DNA of 64,000 nucleotides from Chlorops oryzae (lineage: Eukaryota > Arthropoda > Insecta > Diptera > Chloropidae), in the NCBI GenBank assembly GCA_020466095.1, contig CM035808.1, positions 70,767,152-70,831,151 of the forward strand, read 5' to 3'. The notes beneath the pieces were generated by a model. It had not been told where the DNA came from, ran no database searches, and saw nothing but the letters and a program-made list of their open reading frames with translations. This document shows, one piece after another, positions 54,784 through 64,000 of the stretch (position 1 is the stretch's first letter; the number at the start of each line of letters is the position of its first letter). The translations under genes were made by a program, and so were the position numbers.

Positions 54784-55915
54784 ACTGCTCGACAGCATTT
54801 TTGCACTATTGATAAAACCAACTTTTTCTGTAGTAGTTTTCTGCGGTGATCACAAAAATCGCCATAAAAAATAATCCTATAATGTAGTTATCGAGATATT
54901 ATCGATTAACGATTTTTTGGATTTATACAAAAGGTGGTCCAATTCAAATGTCTATAACTTTTGACCCTTTGGTCCAAATTTAAAATTATAAAATTCCCGT
55001 AATAGAAGAGACTTCGCCCTATGATACTTCGGTAGGAAGATTTTATCTCTGACTGTCCGTTTTAGTGCTGCGAGCTAAAATGAGAAGTTAAAACTTTATT
55101 TTTTTGCAAAATTTCAAAATTTATCGGCATTCAAATGGTTAAAAATACATTAAAAACAAAAGTAATCTAGTATAAGTGACAACCCTAGTAAAGAACATTC
55201 AATATGCTTTCAAAAAAAGTCCTTCCATTTCAAAATCGGTCAAAAAATAAATTATTTATTCCAATTTAAGTCAAAAATGCCAATTCACTAAGAAATTGAT
55301 TTGATGTGATTTTTTCATGAAAAACAAACAGGTATTCTTTACCAAAAATTTCAATTCATAAAAAATGGGCCGCCACTTCGCCGCTTGTATGTTTGTGGGT
55401 TCGTCTCTCGAATGAGGCCCCAGCAATAATCGGCCATCATTCCGATTCCCCATTGGCCTTGATAGCGCTGTTCTATAGCTATCATTTCTTGGTGCATTCT
55501 TTCCCCCTGATCGTCACGCTTTGCACCTAAATTCTCAGGGAAGAAATTCAAATGAGAATTTAAAAAATGCATTTCAAGTGACATTGTTGAGCCTGTTTAA
55601 AAAATGCATTTCAAGTGACATTGTTGAGCCTGTTAAAAAAAAATTGTCTTCATATACTAAGAAGGGTAAATGGAGAATTTATTTATCTTACCTATTCTTT
55701 CATAGCTCTTAAGAAGCGTTTGAATCAATTTCTCGTATTTCGGACTTTTGTTGTTGCCTAAAAATCCATGAACAACTTCCCTAAGAGCAATCCATGTTTT
55801 TCTCTGGTCATGTGTTAGGTGAGTTTCGAAATGAGGGTTCGCAAAAATTTTTTTTTATTTGGGGGCCAACGAATGTTTCACTCTCATTTTTTTTTAACAG
55901 GCTCAACAATGTCAC
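54784..55915 (-). mobile_element. Fragment of a family A element between two LINE copies
   Basis: The minus strand holds two exons of a family A protein and about 490 bases of 3' A+T-rich DNA. The boundary with LINE B is marked by a 30-base inverted repeat: 55613-55642 is the reverse complement of 55886-55915. No TIR was found, so this is a fragment or a rearranged copy. Confidence 0.65.
55271..55860 (-). pseudogene. Family A protein, C-terminal exons with intron
   Basis: The upstream exon (about 55692-55850) reads LTHDQRKTWIALREVVHGFLGNNKS and ends SYERIG at a GTAAGA donor. The intron is 55630-55691, ending TTTAACAG. The downstream exon (55271-55629) starts STMSLEMHFL and continues NSHLNFFPENLG, a DDQGERMHQE block, RYQGQW and DYCWGLIRE. 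The same order occurs in the fragment at 12683-13069, without intron. A 37-bp tandem duplication (acceptor plus exon start, 55563-55636) puts a TGA in frame if the first acceptor is used, but the second copied acceptor would keep the frame. Confidence 0.72.
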
Positions 55916-56819
55916 GCAATGAACTCAGGTTATCTAGCTGTTGATGCGGTTATTAAGTCTAACAATATTGTAAAAAAACAAAGCGAACAGCAAGCGGTAC
56001 TAATTGGCATGCATCGCTACGTCAATATAATTAAAAGAAAAAGAAGCCCAACTTCAAACAATGCCAACAGGGCTAAACTTAGTAAAACGGAAACCGTATC
56101 CACTCCGCCTAGTACTCTATCGGGTAACCGCTTTGCTCTTTTATCAGAAAAGCTAAATGATAAATCATTTGCGGGAGCGTAGCTCCAATGCACAAGTTGC
56201 CAGTTTAGCAAGCCTCCTAAACAATAGCAACTTCCATGTTGTTCCCTTAACTAGAGGAAACAGTCACGAAACTAAAATCCAAACTCATTCTGAGGCTAGC
56301 TATCGCAAAGTTGTTAATCAATTTGAGAAGGGAAAAAAAAATTTCTATAGATACCAGCTTAAAAGTAGCAAAGGTATTTCAGTCGTGATTAAAGGTATTG
56401 AAGGAGACACTGATCCAAACGATATAAAAAATGCTCTCGGCGAACAGGGCTTTAATGCTAGAGCAGTAATAAATATAATAAACAAAGAAAACATACCGCA
56501 GCCAATGTTGAGAGTTGACCTTCTTCCAGACAACTTAAAGCTTAAAAAAAATGAATACATTTATAACTTGATGTATTTATTGCATCGTAAAATTACCGTA
56601 AAAGTGCCTCACAAACGAAATAGGCCAGTACAATGCAATAATTGCCAAGAGTTTGGTCATACCAAAACTTACTGCATTCTGCGTACAGTGTGTGTAATAT
56701 GTGGTGAACTTCATCACAGTTCCGTGTGTAGTAAAAAATCGCAAAAGGACCGCAATTTAGTAAAATGTAGCAACTGCCAAGGTTATCATACTGCAAATTA
56801 CCGAGGCTGTATAGTTTAA
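55916..56819 (+). pseudogene. Jockey-type ORF1 (Gag-like) with three zinc knuckles
   Basis: After one frame break near 56160-56180, a 220-codon frame (56157-56816) covers the PRE/RRM-like region (ISVVIKGIEGDTDP, ALGEQGFNARAVINI) and three Cys/His knuckles: CNNCQEFGHTKTYC, CVICGELHHSSVC and CSNCQGYHTANYRGC. TAA at 56817-56819 ends the frame early; in Jockey relatives the protein goes on, and an in-phase tail (SRNLVKNAFVPLTAPSS, 56857-57138) follows. ORF1 binds LINE RNA. Confidence 0.85.
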
Positions 56820-57134
56820 CAAAAATCATAAGCAGCGTCTTGATATCCGAAAGCAAATGTCTCGAAATCTAGTTAAAAATGCATTTGTTCCTTTAACCGC
56901 GCCATCCTCGAACATAGCTAGTGTTGCTTTTACTCCAGGTGTTTCCTATGCAAATGCATTGAAGGCAGGATTTCCACCAAATCAGTTCATCCTTTTCAAC
57001 TCAAATAGCAATCTTGAATTAATGATATCAACTCTTACTCAAAGTATTTCTTACTTTATGCAGGCGATGCAAAAATTCGTCGACACAATTGTGGAAATGC
57101 AGACTAAGTTAATGACAGCTCTTCTTTCGAATAT

Positions 57135-59803
57135 ATGAGCAGTTTAAAAATGTGTGCATGGAATTCAAACGGCTTAAGCCGGCATCAGCTAGAAATCCAA
57201 AATTTTTTAATTCGTGACTCCGTTGATGTTTTGCTTCTCTCAGAAACTCACTTAACTAATAAATGCTTCTTCGCAGTTCCTGGATATATATTTTACAAAA
57301 CCAATCATCCAGATGGTAAAGCACACGGTGGTACAGGCATTCTTATCCGTTAGAGAATTAGGCACTTCCTAATGGAATCGTATGCAACTACTTTTATACA
57401 AGCAACAACAATAAGTATTTGGGCTAATAGCAAAAGCATGTCAGTCTCGGCGGTATACTGCCCACCGCGTCACACTATTCCAGAAAAAAAGTATATAGAT
57501 TTCTTCAAAACCCTCGGTGATAAATTCATTGCAGCTGGAGATTATAATGCAAAGCACACCCTCTGGGGTTCCCGTCTTTGTAATCCTAAAGGTGCTCAAC
57601 TATATAGGGCAATTATGAATAAAATTAACAATCTCGACTTTGTTTCTCCTAGGAAACCAACTTATTGGCCAGCGGACCCAAATAAATTACCAGATGTTAT
57701 AGATTTTGGCATTATAAAAGGGATTAAAAGAAAATCCATATCAACATATACAACGTTTGATATGTCTTCAGATCATTCTCCAGTGTTATTCCTATTGAAC
57801 GAAAGACCAAAACAAGTTGATATTCCCCACAGATTAACAAATTTTTATACCAATTGGCTTAAATACAAAAAGTATATAAGCGCACATATACACACCAATT
57901 ACAAAATCGAAAGTAAAGGGTATATTGATGACGCCGTGACAGATCTTACTTCTATGTTGACTTCAGCAGCAGATAACTCTACGCCTAAGTACATTAAAAC
58001 GGAAAAGGTGTCCCTTACAAATACTGAAATAGAAAATCTGGTGGCCTGTAAAAGAAGGTGCAGGAGGGAATGGCAACAAACCCGATCACCAGCAGCAAAA
58101 TGTAGATTGAAAGAAGCGGAAAATAAGCTCAAAGCAGCTCTTTCGAGGGAGAAACGATTTGAACAACATAAATTTGTGCAAAACCTTACTCCAAAAGGCA
58201 AAAATCAAAAATGCTTATGGCAATCAATACGTGGGGTGAAGACTCCGGTCGAAGGTGAATTCCCTATTAGAGTTCCAAACGGTGGGTGGGCGCGTAACGA
58301 CGAAGAGAAGGCTAACGTGTTTGCTTTGCACCTTAGTAAGGTATTTCAACCAAATCCAGGTAGCTTTGTTCACCCTGTTACATAAAGTTCTGAAAACACT
58401 CAACAATTGCACTACGAAATAACTCCCAGTCAAATCATTGACGTCATCAAGAATAAATTAGTCTGCAAAAAAGCTCCAGGGTATGATTTGATTACTCCGA
58501 AAATGTTGAAAAACTTACCTCTTATTGCAGTGGTGTTTATAACAAACCTTTTTAATGCAATAATAAAGTATGGTCCTTTTCAACATGACTGGAAGAGATC
58601 GGTCATAATTATGGTACGGAAACCAGGTAAAGATCCTTCTCAAGCCTCATCCTACAGGCCGATTAGTCTTCTTCCTTGTTTCTCTAAACTATTTGAAAAA
58701 CTACTTATTCCGAAATTGTCGTCATTCTTACTAGAACAAAACATTATTCCCTCTCATCAGTTTGGATTTAGGGAAAAACACGGTACAATCGAGCAAGTTA
58801 ATCGAATTACAAACGAAATAAGAATCGCATACGAAAAAAAAGAATACTGCTCGGCGGTATTTTTAGATATTCAACAAGCATTCGACAAAGTTTGGCATGA
58901 TGGGCTGAAATTTAAAATCAGCAATTACTCCCTACAAATGTTCATGCAGTCTTAAATTCTTATCTGAGTAATAGAAAATTCCAAGTAAAACAAAATTCAT
59001 TTATAACAAAAGACTTTGTAATTAATGCCGGAGTTCCGCAAGGGAGCGTTGCCGGTCCTTTTTTATACCTTTTATTTACAGCTGACATTCCTATTAGTGG
59101 TCAAATTTTCACATCGACGTTTGCTGATGATACAGCATTTCTAAGTAGACACAAAAACGTAGTGGTGGCAACCAACGAGCTCCAAGCGCATTTAATTAAT
59201 ATCCAAAACTGGTTATCCCGTTGGCGTATTTAAGTTATCGAACAAAAATCTCGTCACATTATATTCACACTTAATAGAGGCGTCTCTCCTGACGCATTCC
59301 TAAATAACATTCGAATCGCTCAAGTTGAAGAAATAACATACCTCGGAGTTCATTTAGATAGAAGGCTGACCTGGCGCAAGCATATCGAAGCGAAGCGGAC
59401 TCAGATGAAACTTAAAGCAATTAGCTTGCACTGGCTAATGAATAATCGTTCCCCCCTAAAACTTGATTATAAAATCCTGTTATATAATCAAGTTATAAAA
59501 CCGATATGGACGTACGGTTTACAACTCTACGGAAATGCAAGCGCTTCAAATATAGATATTCTGCAAAGAGCTCAGTCCAAAATCCTAAGATCAATTACAG
59601 GAGCTCCATGGTTCATTAAAAGTAAACACATCCATAGAGATCTAAAGGTAGAGACGGTTAAATCAGAATATATGAAGATCAAGCAAAAATATTGCCAAAA
59701 ATTGCAATTTCATGTAAATCTCCTCGCCAGAGAACTCGCAACTACGTCCTCTCTTTCGCGATTAAAAAGAAAGGACCGACCGACTATCCAATTCGATCCT
59801 TAG
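57135..59803 (+). pseudogene. Jockey-type ORF2: endonuclease and reverse transcriptase
   Basis: The start ATGAGCAGTTT overlaps the end of the ORF1 tail by four bases (ATGA). The endonuclease has MCAWNSNGL, LLLSETHLT, a GDYNAKH block and SSDHSPVLF. The RT has YRPISLLPCFSKLFEKLL, QFGFREKHGTIEQV, AVFLDIQQAFDKVWHDGL, GVPQGSVAGP and FADDTAFLS, so the catalytic Asp residues are present. The tail holds LGVHLDRRLTWRKHI and GLQLYGNAS. Lesions: TAG 57351-57353, TAA 58383-58385, a frameshift near 58900-58960 and TAA near 59231 in WRI. With only about four lesions this is a young dead copy. Confidence 0.92.
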
Positions 59804-60375
59804 AATTCCACTAACTTAAACATATTGCATTCCACTGCACGACCGCGGTTCCTGATTGCGCTTGTGCTTCCTTGCAACTCGGTAAAATAATACTCAAGCA
59901 TTCCATTGCATTAACGCGATTCCTTACTACGTTTGTGCTTCTTTGCACTCTTCCGGTAAAATAATACGCAAAATCTCCAAGTCTATTCAGACTCAACAGG
60001 CCATTTCACGGTCGGATCTTTGATCGAATTAGTCACATGTGTCGGTGAAGGGTAGAGTCCGTGTGCACATAGACATTTGTTTTCACTAGCACAGTTGAAG
60101 GGTTCGTTCAGGGATCTGACAGTGAATTGGTCGTTTTACGCCCAGGTTTCCTTATCTGAGGCTCTCATGCAAATACTAATTACATTTATATGCATATTAA
60201 TTATAATAATGCTACATATCATGTAATTAATTCCAATCTAGACTTAAGATTTTCCTTCTTATTGATGGACTCATGTAAAATGAGTGATACAATAAATAAA
60301 TTAAAAGTTAAAAAAAAAAAAAAGAATAGCCTAGGGTGCAGAGATATGGCCAAAGGACCATGAAAAGACTAAAGC

Positions 60376-60644
60376 GCGGATCCCACTATCTGTGAAATGC
60401 GCCGATTTTTGGCAAAATCATCGCGCCGATAGTGTGAATGCAATTTTCGGACTCTGATGTTGACAAGTGTGATCTTGTTGAACGATTTTCGTCCGAATTT
60501 TAGTATTCCCCGATATATTTTCGACAATATGTGAAGATAATGTGAGCCCAAACAATGATTGTGGAAATTTTTTAAATTTATGCCGATCTGGCCCGATAAA
60601 AATCGGCGCAGATTGTGCTATTAGCGCAGATAGTGGGAACCCAG
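60376..60644. mobile_element. About 269-bp MITE, TIR with CCCACTATCTG
   Basis: GGATCCCACTATCTG on the left pairs with CAGATAGTGGGAACCC on the right. A second inverse pair GCGCCGATTTTT / AAAAATCGGCGC follows at each end. No target duplication is clear. It is non-coding. Confidence 0.65.
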
Positions 60645-60679
60645 TTTTAATAAAAAAAAAACTAATGTAATGCATTTAC

Positions 60680-60905
60680 TATTTGAGCATAAAACAAATG
60701 ATCAATCGGGTTCGGCAGTGCGCTAAGGGTCTCGGACAACAAGTGACCCATTTTCCTTTTTTCTTCCTACAATGTGTTCGAGTACATTTCACTACGTATG
60801 AGTAAAACAACAATTTGAGTGAAATAACATATAATTTTAAGTTACATTTGAGCTTTTGAATCTACTCCTAAATGAAAGGGTTGCCATCGTAGACATATAT
60901 TCAAC
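60680..60905. repeat. Repeat shared with 26040-26290
   Basis: Direct, diverged copy of the 26-kb repeat (AATCGGGT.CGGCAGTGCGC, TTCGAGTACATTTC, CCATCGTA). Its nature is unknown; it might be the end of an element with no coding region here. Confidence 0.65.
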
Positions 60906-61537
60906 CTATTGTACGAGAAATGGTAGAAGTTTCAACCAATGAATTACACAAAACAACAAACAAAATTTTTTCTTGCCCTTTTTTTCTATTGGCTATTTCA
61001 TGTTAGCTTAAAACTCCCTCATTCCAAAACGGTCAATCTTTTGATGGATTTAAGTAGCGTTTCCGAGTTATGGTCCAAAATGTGGAAAAAGTCAATTTTC
61101 TATACTTTGCCCAATATTTCGAGTCATAACTAAATTACCGTATTAAATAGCCAAGCCAATGGACCTAATTCGGAAAGGTGGATCTAACGCATATTTCAAG
61201 TTTTTAAACGCCACCCTAAGATTCTAATTCTGGCTTCTATGAGGTCAGAAGGGCCATTTTTTGCTCATATTTTTCGCTACCTTCACTCACTTATCGAGCC
61301 GTACCTTAGCAACCAGTACAAATTATCCCAACAATAGCTATACCAGTATTTGAAAGAATCGTAGGGAACATTTAAAGCCCAAGAACTTAATATTCAGATG
61401 ACAAATGTGAAAATTATAAGCAAAAAACTGCACTTTTATTTTTTTTAAACGTTGGTATTTGGCACTGTGCGAGCGTTCATTACGTATACGGACTGAGGAC
61501 CGTTATATCTACCTGTCGAACACGTAACATACAATCG

Positions 61538-61991
61538 TGTTGTAACGTTTTTCTCCTACCGTTAAAAATCCTCCTTAGAATTCCACTTTTACCTTTTTAT
61601 TGTTTTAATATTTTTATTTTGTATTTTTTTTTATTTATTACAGTTTATATTAGTTTTAATTTTAATTTCAATACTACGACTAACGGTCACAACTGCTTTA
61701 TTCTACAAATTTCACACCAACTTATAACTTACAAACTACGTTCGCCATTGCGAACTCTGCTGCAGTCTCTTCTTTTGCCGCCTCAGCGACCTTATTGTGC
61801 ATTCCAATTGCACTCTGCGTTCTCGCTTCTCCCGTCTTTTGCTGTACTTTTGCATTTCCGCGCGTTTCGTCTTGACCTAGTTCTTTCCAATGTCTGCTTA
61901 CGGGTGCGTTTTGCGTTGACCCGTATTCGTTGCTGAGCTTAATGCATACAGTAAGCCCTCGAAAGTGCTGTATGTTTGCATGCTCACAACA
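61538..61991 (-). repeat. LTR (454 bp), same family as 25.4 kb
   Basis: The minus strand begins TGTTGTGAGCATGC (61991) after a G-rich polypurine tract (61992-62013, GGGTGGGCGGGGGAGGAA) and ends CGTTACAACA (61538). It aligns with the LTR at 25391-25876 at the start, in the GGCGAACGTAG block and in the AGGATTTTTAA end region. Confidence 0.75.
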
Positions 61992-62935
61992 TTCCTCCCC
62001 CGCCCACCCTTTTTTTTATGGGTCAGCATTTATGCGGACTGGTTTGTTGTTTGGAGAGGGGCTTGTTTCGGTTCGATTGGTCTCAAGGTTGCACTGCAGT
62101 TTCTTCATTTTGATGGAGTGTTGTTTCATTTTTAACAACTCATACATGCGTTATTGAGCACGCAACGTTATCGATCAACAACCGAACAACCTTGCGACTT
62201 GGAAGGTTCCAATTGTTAGCTTGCAGTTGCATCGATTATTTGTGCGAGATTAGCGAAGGTGCTAATGGTTCCCATTTGCGGATGCCCTCTCTCATTGTAG
62301 CACTTTGAAGCTTGGCTTGTGTTGTTGTATGGCTATGCCCTTGGCCTTGTAGTCCGTTGCTTTATTTGTTAATTGACCTTGGGATTGGTTGTGCATATTG
62401 CTGGCCAAGGCAATTCGGCCGTTGCTTATTTTGTTAATTGACCTTGGCATTGGTTGTACATACTTAATTTGACTTCGAATATTGCTGGCCGAGGCAATTT
62501 GGCCCTTGTTTATTAAAGTTACACGTGACAGGCACATACCGCCAGTGTTCGCGCCGTGTATGTTCTGGATTCTTCGCTGTAATCATTTTTGTACCGGGTC
62601 CCTCGCTGCTGTCGTTACTGTGCCGGATCCCTCGCAGCAGTCGTTATAGTATAATAAAATAATTTTATTTTTTAGACAACTTTTCTTTTGTGAATCTTTT
62701 CGTTTTTTTGTGCATCTTTTCTTTTTGTTTTATTTTTTGTTTTGTTTTTTTTTTGTTGTCTCTTTTGTTGTTTTTATTTTTTTTTTATTTTTTTTTTATT
62801 TTTTATTTCATATATATATAATATGTCCTTAATCTACCCATATTCTCCCTTACTTTATACGTCCGGTTTCGTTATTTATTTCATTACATATTTTTCTTAA
62901 AGCTAGCCTAAGCGACTGTCCTCTGAACTTAAACT
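61992..62935 (-). mobile_element. Internal 3' region of the LTR element
   Basis: The minus strand runs from a GGACAGTCGCTTAGGCTAGC block (about 62915-62934, matching 24483-24502) through a poly-purine/TA-rich part (62680-62830) to the polypurine tract. An 81-codon ORF (62292-62537) is open but unrecognised. Within it, a 65-base block with GTTAATTGACCTTGG.ATTGG is repeated in tandem (62369 and about 62434). Confidence 0.7.
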
Positions 62936-63073
62936 AAATTGAATCAGATTTTGATATGCTACGTTAAATTCAAAAAAACTTTATTACGTTACGTTCAGAT
63001 AATAATAAAATAAAACAAAAACTTAACTTTATCAACTTCTTCAGTTTCATGCAACTGCACACAGAAAAATATG

Positions 63074-63998
63074 ACCACATAAAATCAATAAGATCCCCTT
63101 ATTGAGCGATTTTATAGAGAAATCTTCTTTAACTATATGAACGATGTGCTTTTTCCATAGAGAAAGCTCTTTGAATGCATAGAGAAAATCTTATTGAAAC
63201 ATTTTAATAGATATCCTCATATATTTAATGTGAATATCTTATTATTTCTGTTGAAGAATATGGAACATTTCTTGATATATTCAAATAATAAGGTGAGCAT
63301 ATCAATCAAACTATGTGACATTCTTATAAAAAGTGACCTTTTGATAAGTTATCCTTATCGCTTTAAGAAGAAGCCTTTTTAATATAAAAAGCAAGACTTA
63401 TTGATTTAAAGAAGTATACGAATTCCGTATTCATTCCATAGTTTAAAAGACAGACCAGTTTTTTTTTGCACTTACATTGAAAAAATCAATCTAGCAAGCT
63501 GAAATCATATCTCGCGATGGCGTAGTTGAAGTATGCTAGACTTGTAATCTGGAAGGTCCGAGTTCGAACCCCGCCGCAGGCCAAAGAAGTTGTGTAAAAA
63601 TTGAGGATAAAAAGGCAAGTAAATTTCGAGGGAAAAAATATGCATAAGCATAAGCTCTTTCAAGAAATTCCTATAGAATCTTTTTTTTTAAATTTTTAAG
63701 CATAAAAACTTTGGTAAAATCTTTTATTTCTCAGTTTTTCAAGTAATGTAAATGTTAAATTATCTACCTTTCCCAAAAAAAAAAAAAAAAAAAAAAAACG
63801 CTCGCTGGAGCAGGGATCGAACTCGCTGACTTGGTTTTGTACAAGAATTCAAATCAAAATGATAAGTTATCTTCTTGACTTTGCGTTAAATTTTTCGTTC
63901 AAATAAACAATAAGTTTTTCTCTATGGTTTGAATAAGACAATCTTCTTGGATAAAAACCATAGAGAATACTTATTGTTTTTCTTCCATTTTATGTGGT
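63074..63998. mobile_element. Foldback element with tRNA-like sequences, TIR ACCACATAAAAT
   Basis: ACCACATAAAATCAATAAG on the left and CTTCCATTTTATGTGGT at 63998 form the ends. Imperfect pairing (CTATAGAGAAA / TATAGAGAA blocks) goes inwards. It contains a tRNA-like block on the plus strand (63513-63582), an A homopolymer of about 24 (63775-63798) and a tRNA-like block on the minus strand (63799-63845). The window ends two bases later, so target duplication cannot be checked. Confidence 0.6.
63513..63582 (+). repeat. tRNA-like block, Thr-type anticodon arm
   Basis: A-box TGGCGTAGTTGAAG, a 5-bp anticodon stem CTAGA/TCTGG with loop CTTGTAA (TGT in the anticodon position) and B-box GAGTTCGAACC. 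The acceptor stem pairs poorly, so this is tRNA-derived repeat sequence and not a tRNA gene. Confidence 0.6.
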
Positions 63999-64000
63999 AT

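Larger units (their letters stand above)
55916..60324 (+). mobile_element. Jockey-type LINE, copy B, with poly(A)
   Basis: It is 5' truncated within ORF1, then has ORF1 to 56819, ORF2 57135-59803, a 3' UTR with an about 75-base imperfect tandem duplication (59827-59972), and a poly(A) tail at 60308-60322. A GATACAATAAATAAA stretch gives a polyadenylation signal. Few lesions separate it from an intact element. Confidence 0.93.
60325..61537. other. Mostly unassigned; MITE and shared repeat inside
   Basis: Outside the MITE (60376-60644) and the repeat shared with 26 kb (60680-60905), the stretch 60906-61537 has no recognised gene or repeat end. Confidence 0.5.

Noticed and set aside
63513..63582. 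Functional tRNA gene (also considered at 24201-24270)
   Set aside because: A-box, B-box and anticodon arm are good but acceptor and T stems do not pair, and both lie inside foldback elements.

Overview
The window is repeat-rich nuclear DNA of an insect, most likely a cyclorrhaphan fly. The grounds are a Himar1-like (irritans subfamily) mariner, a mini-me/Helentron-type repeat with a GGAC microsatellite, a BEL element primed by what looks like tRNA-Arg, gypsy-type leaders primed by tRNA-Ser, Jockey-type LINEs, short GT-AG introns and strong A+T bias. I found no convincing host gene, no rRNA and no CRISPR array. Nearly everything that can be identified is a transposable element, often nested in another.

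Layout. 1-1.5 kb: decayed Polinton/Maverick DNA polymerase B. 1.6-2.9 kb: Himar1-like mariner with one nonsense codon. 3.3-3.8 kb: 98-bp degenerate minisatellite. 5.5-11.8 kb: CR1/L2-like LINE, split by hairpin MITEs (which recombined to give a 610-bp tandem duplication) and by a hAT-derived foldback element. 12.1-13.7 kb: foldback element with about 600-bp arms around a fragment of a widespread uncharacterised arthropod protein (family A here). 13.7-19.5 kb: degenerate Ty3/gypsy-like element whose Gag had six zinc knuckles; the last one is split by a hAT MITE. 19.5-30.3 kb: A+T-rich DNA with tRNA-like repeats, a hAT derivative, foldbacks, an LTR-element 3' end and a piggyBac fragment. 30.3-34.8 kb: hAT foldback MITE holding an intact mariner, a second large foldback, and a mini-me/Helentron element with a 127-bp tandem array.

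35.6-53.5 kb is best read as a Harbinger transposon broken first by a BEL element (35779-40527, 5-bp target duplication) and again by a gypsy-type LTR/leader, a second intact mariner, a separate PIF transposon with two convergent genes (DDE transposase and MADF/BESS protein), a foldback element and a GC-rich hAT MITE. The Harbinger DDE exon resumes at 51 kb. Next to it lies a 1.3-kb element (51777-53098) with 93-bp terminal inverted repeats and a 4-bp target duplication, carrying the Cys-rich N-terminus of another uncharacterised protein family (family B here).

53.6-60.3 kb: two overlapping Jockey LINE copies around a second, intron-bearing family A fragment. 60.4-64 kb: a MITE, an inverted copy of the LTR family seen at 25 kb, and a tRNA-like foldback.

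The two mariner transposases at 30.9-31.9 and 41.8-42.8 kb are the only full-length open reading frames with complete catalytic triads. The best candidates for undescribed biology are the 51.8-53.1 kb element and the family A elements at 12-13.7 and 54.8-55.9 kb: both look like DNA transposons built around proteins with no assigned function.
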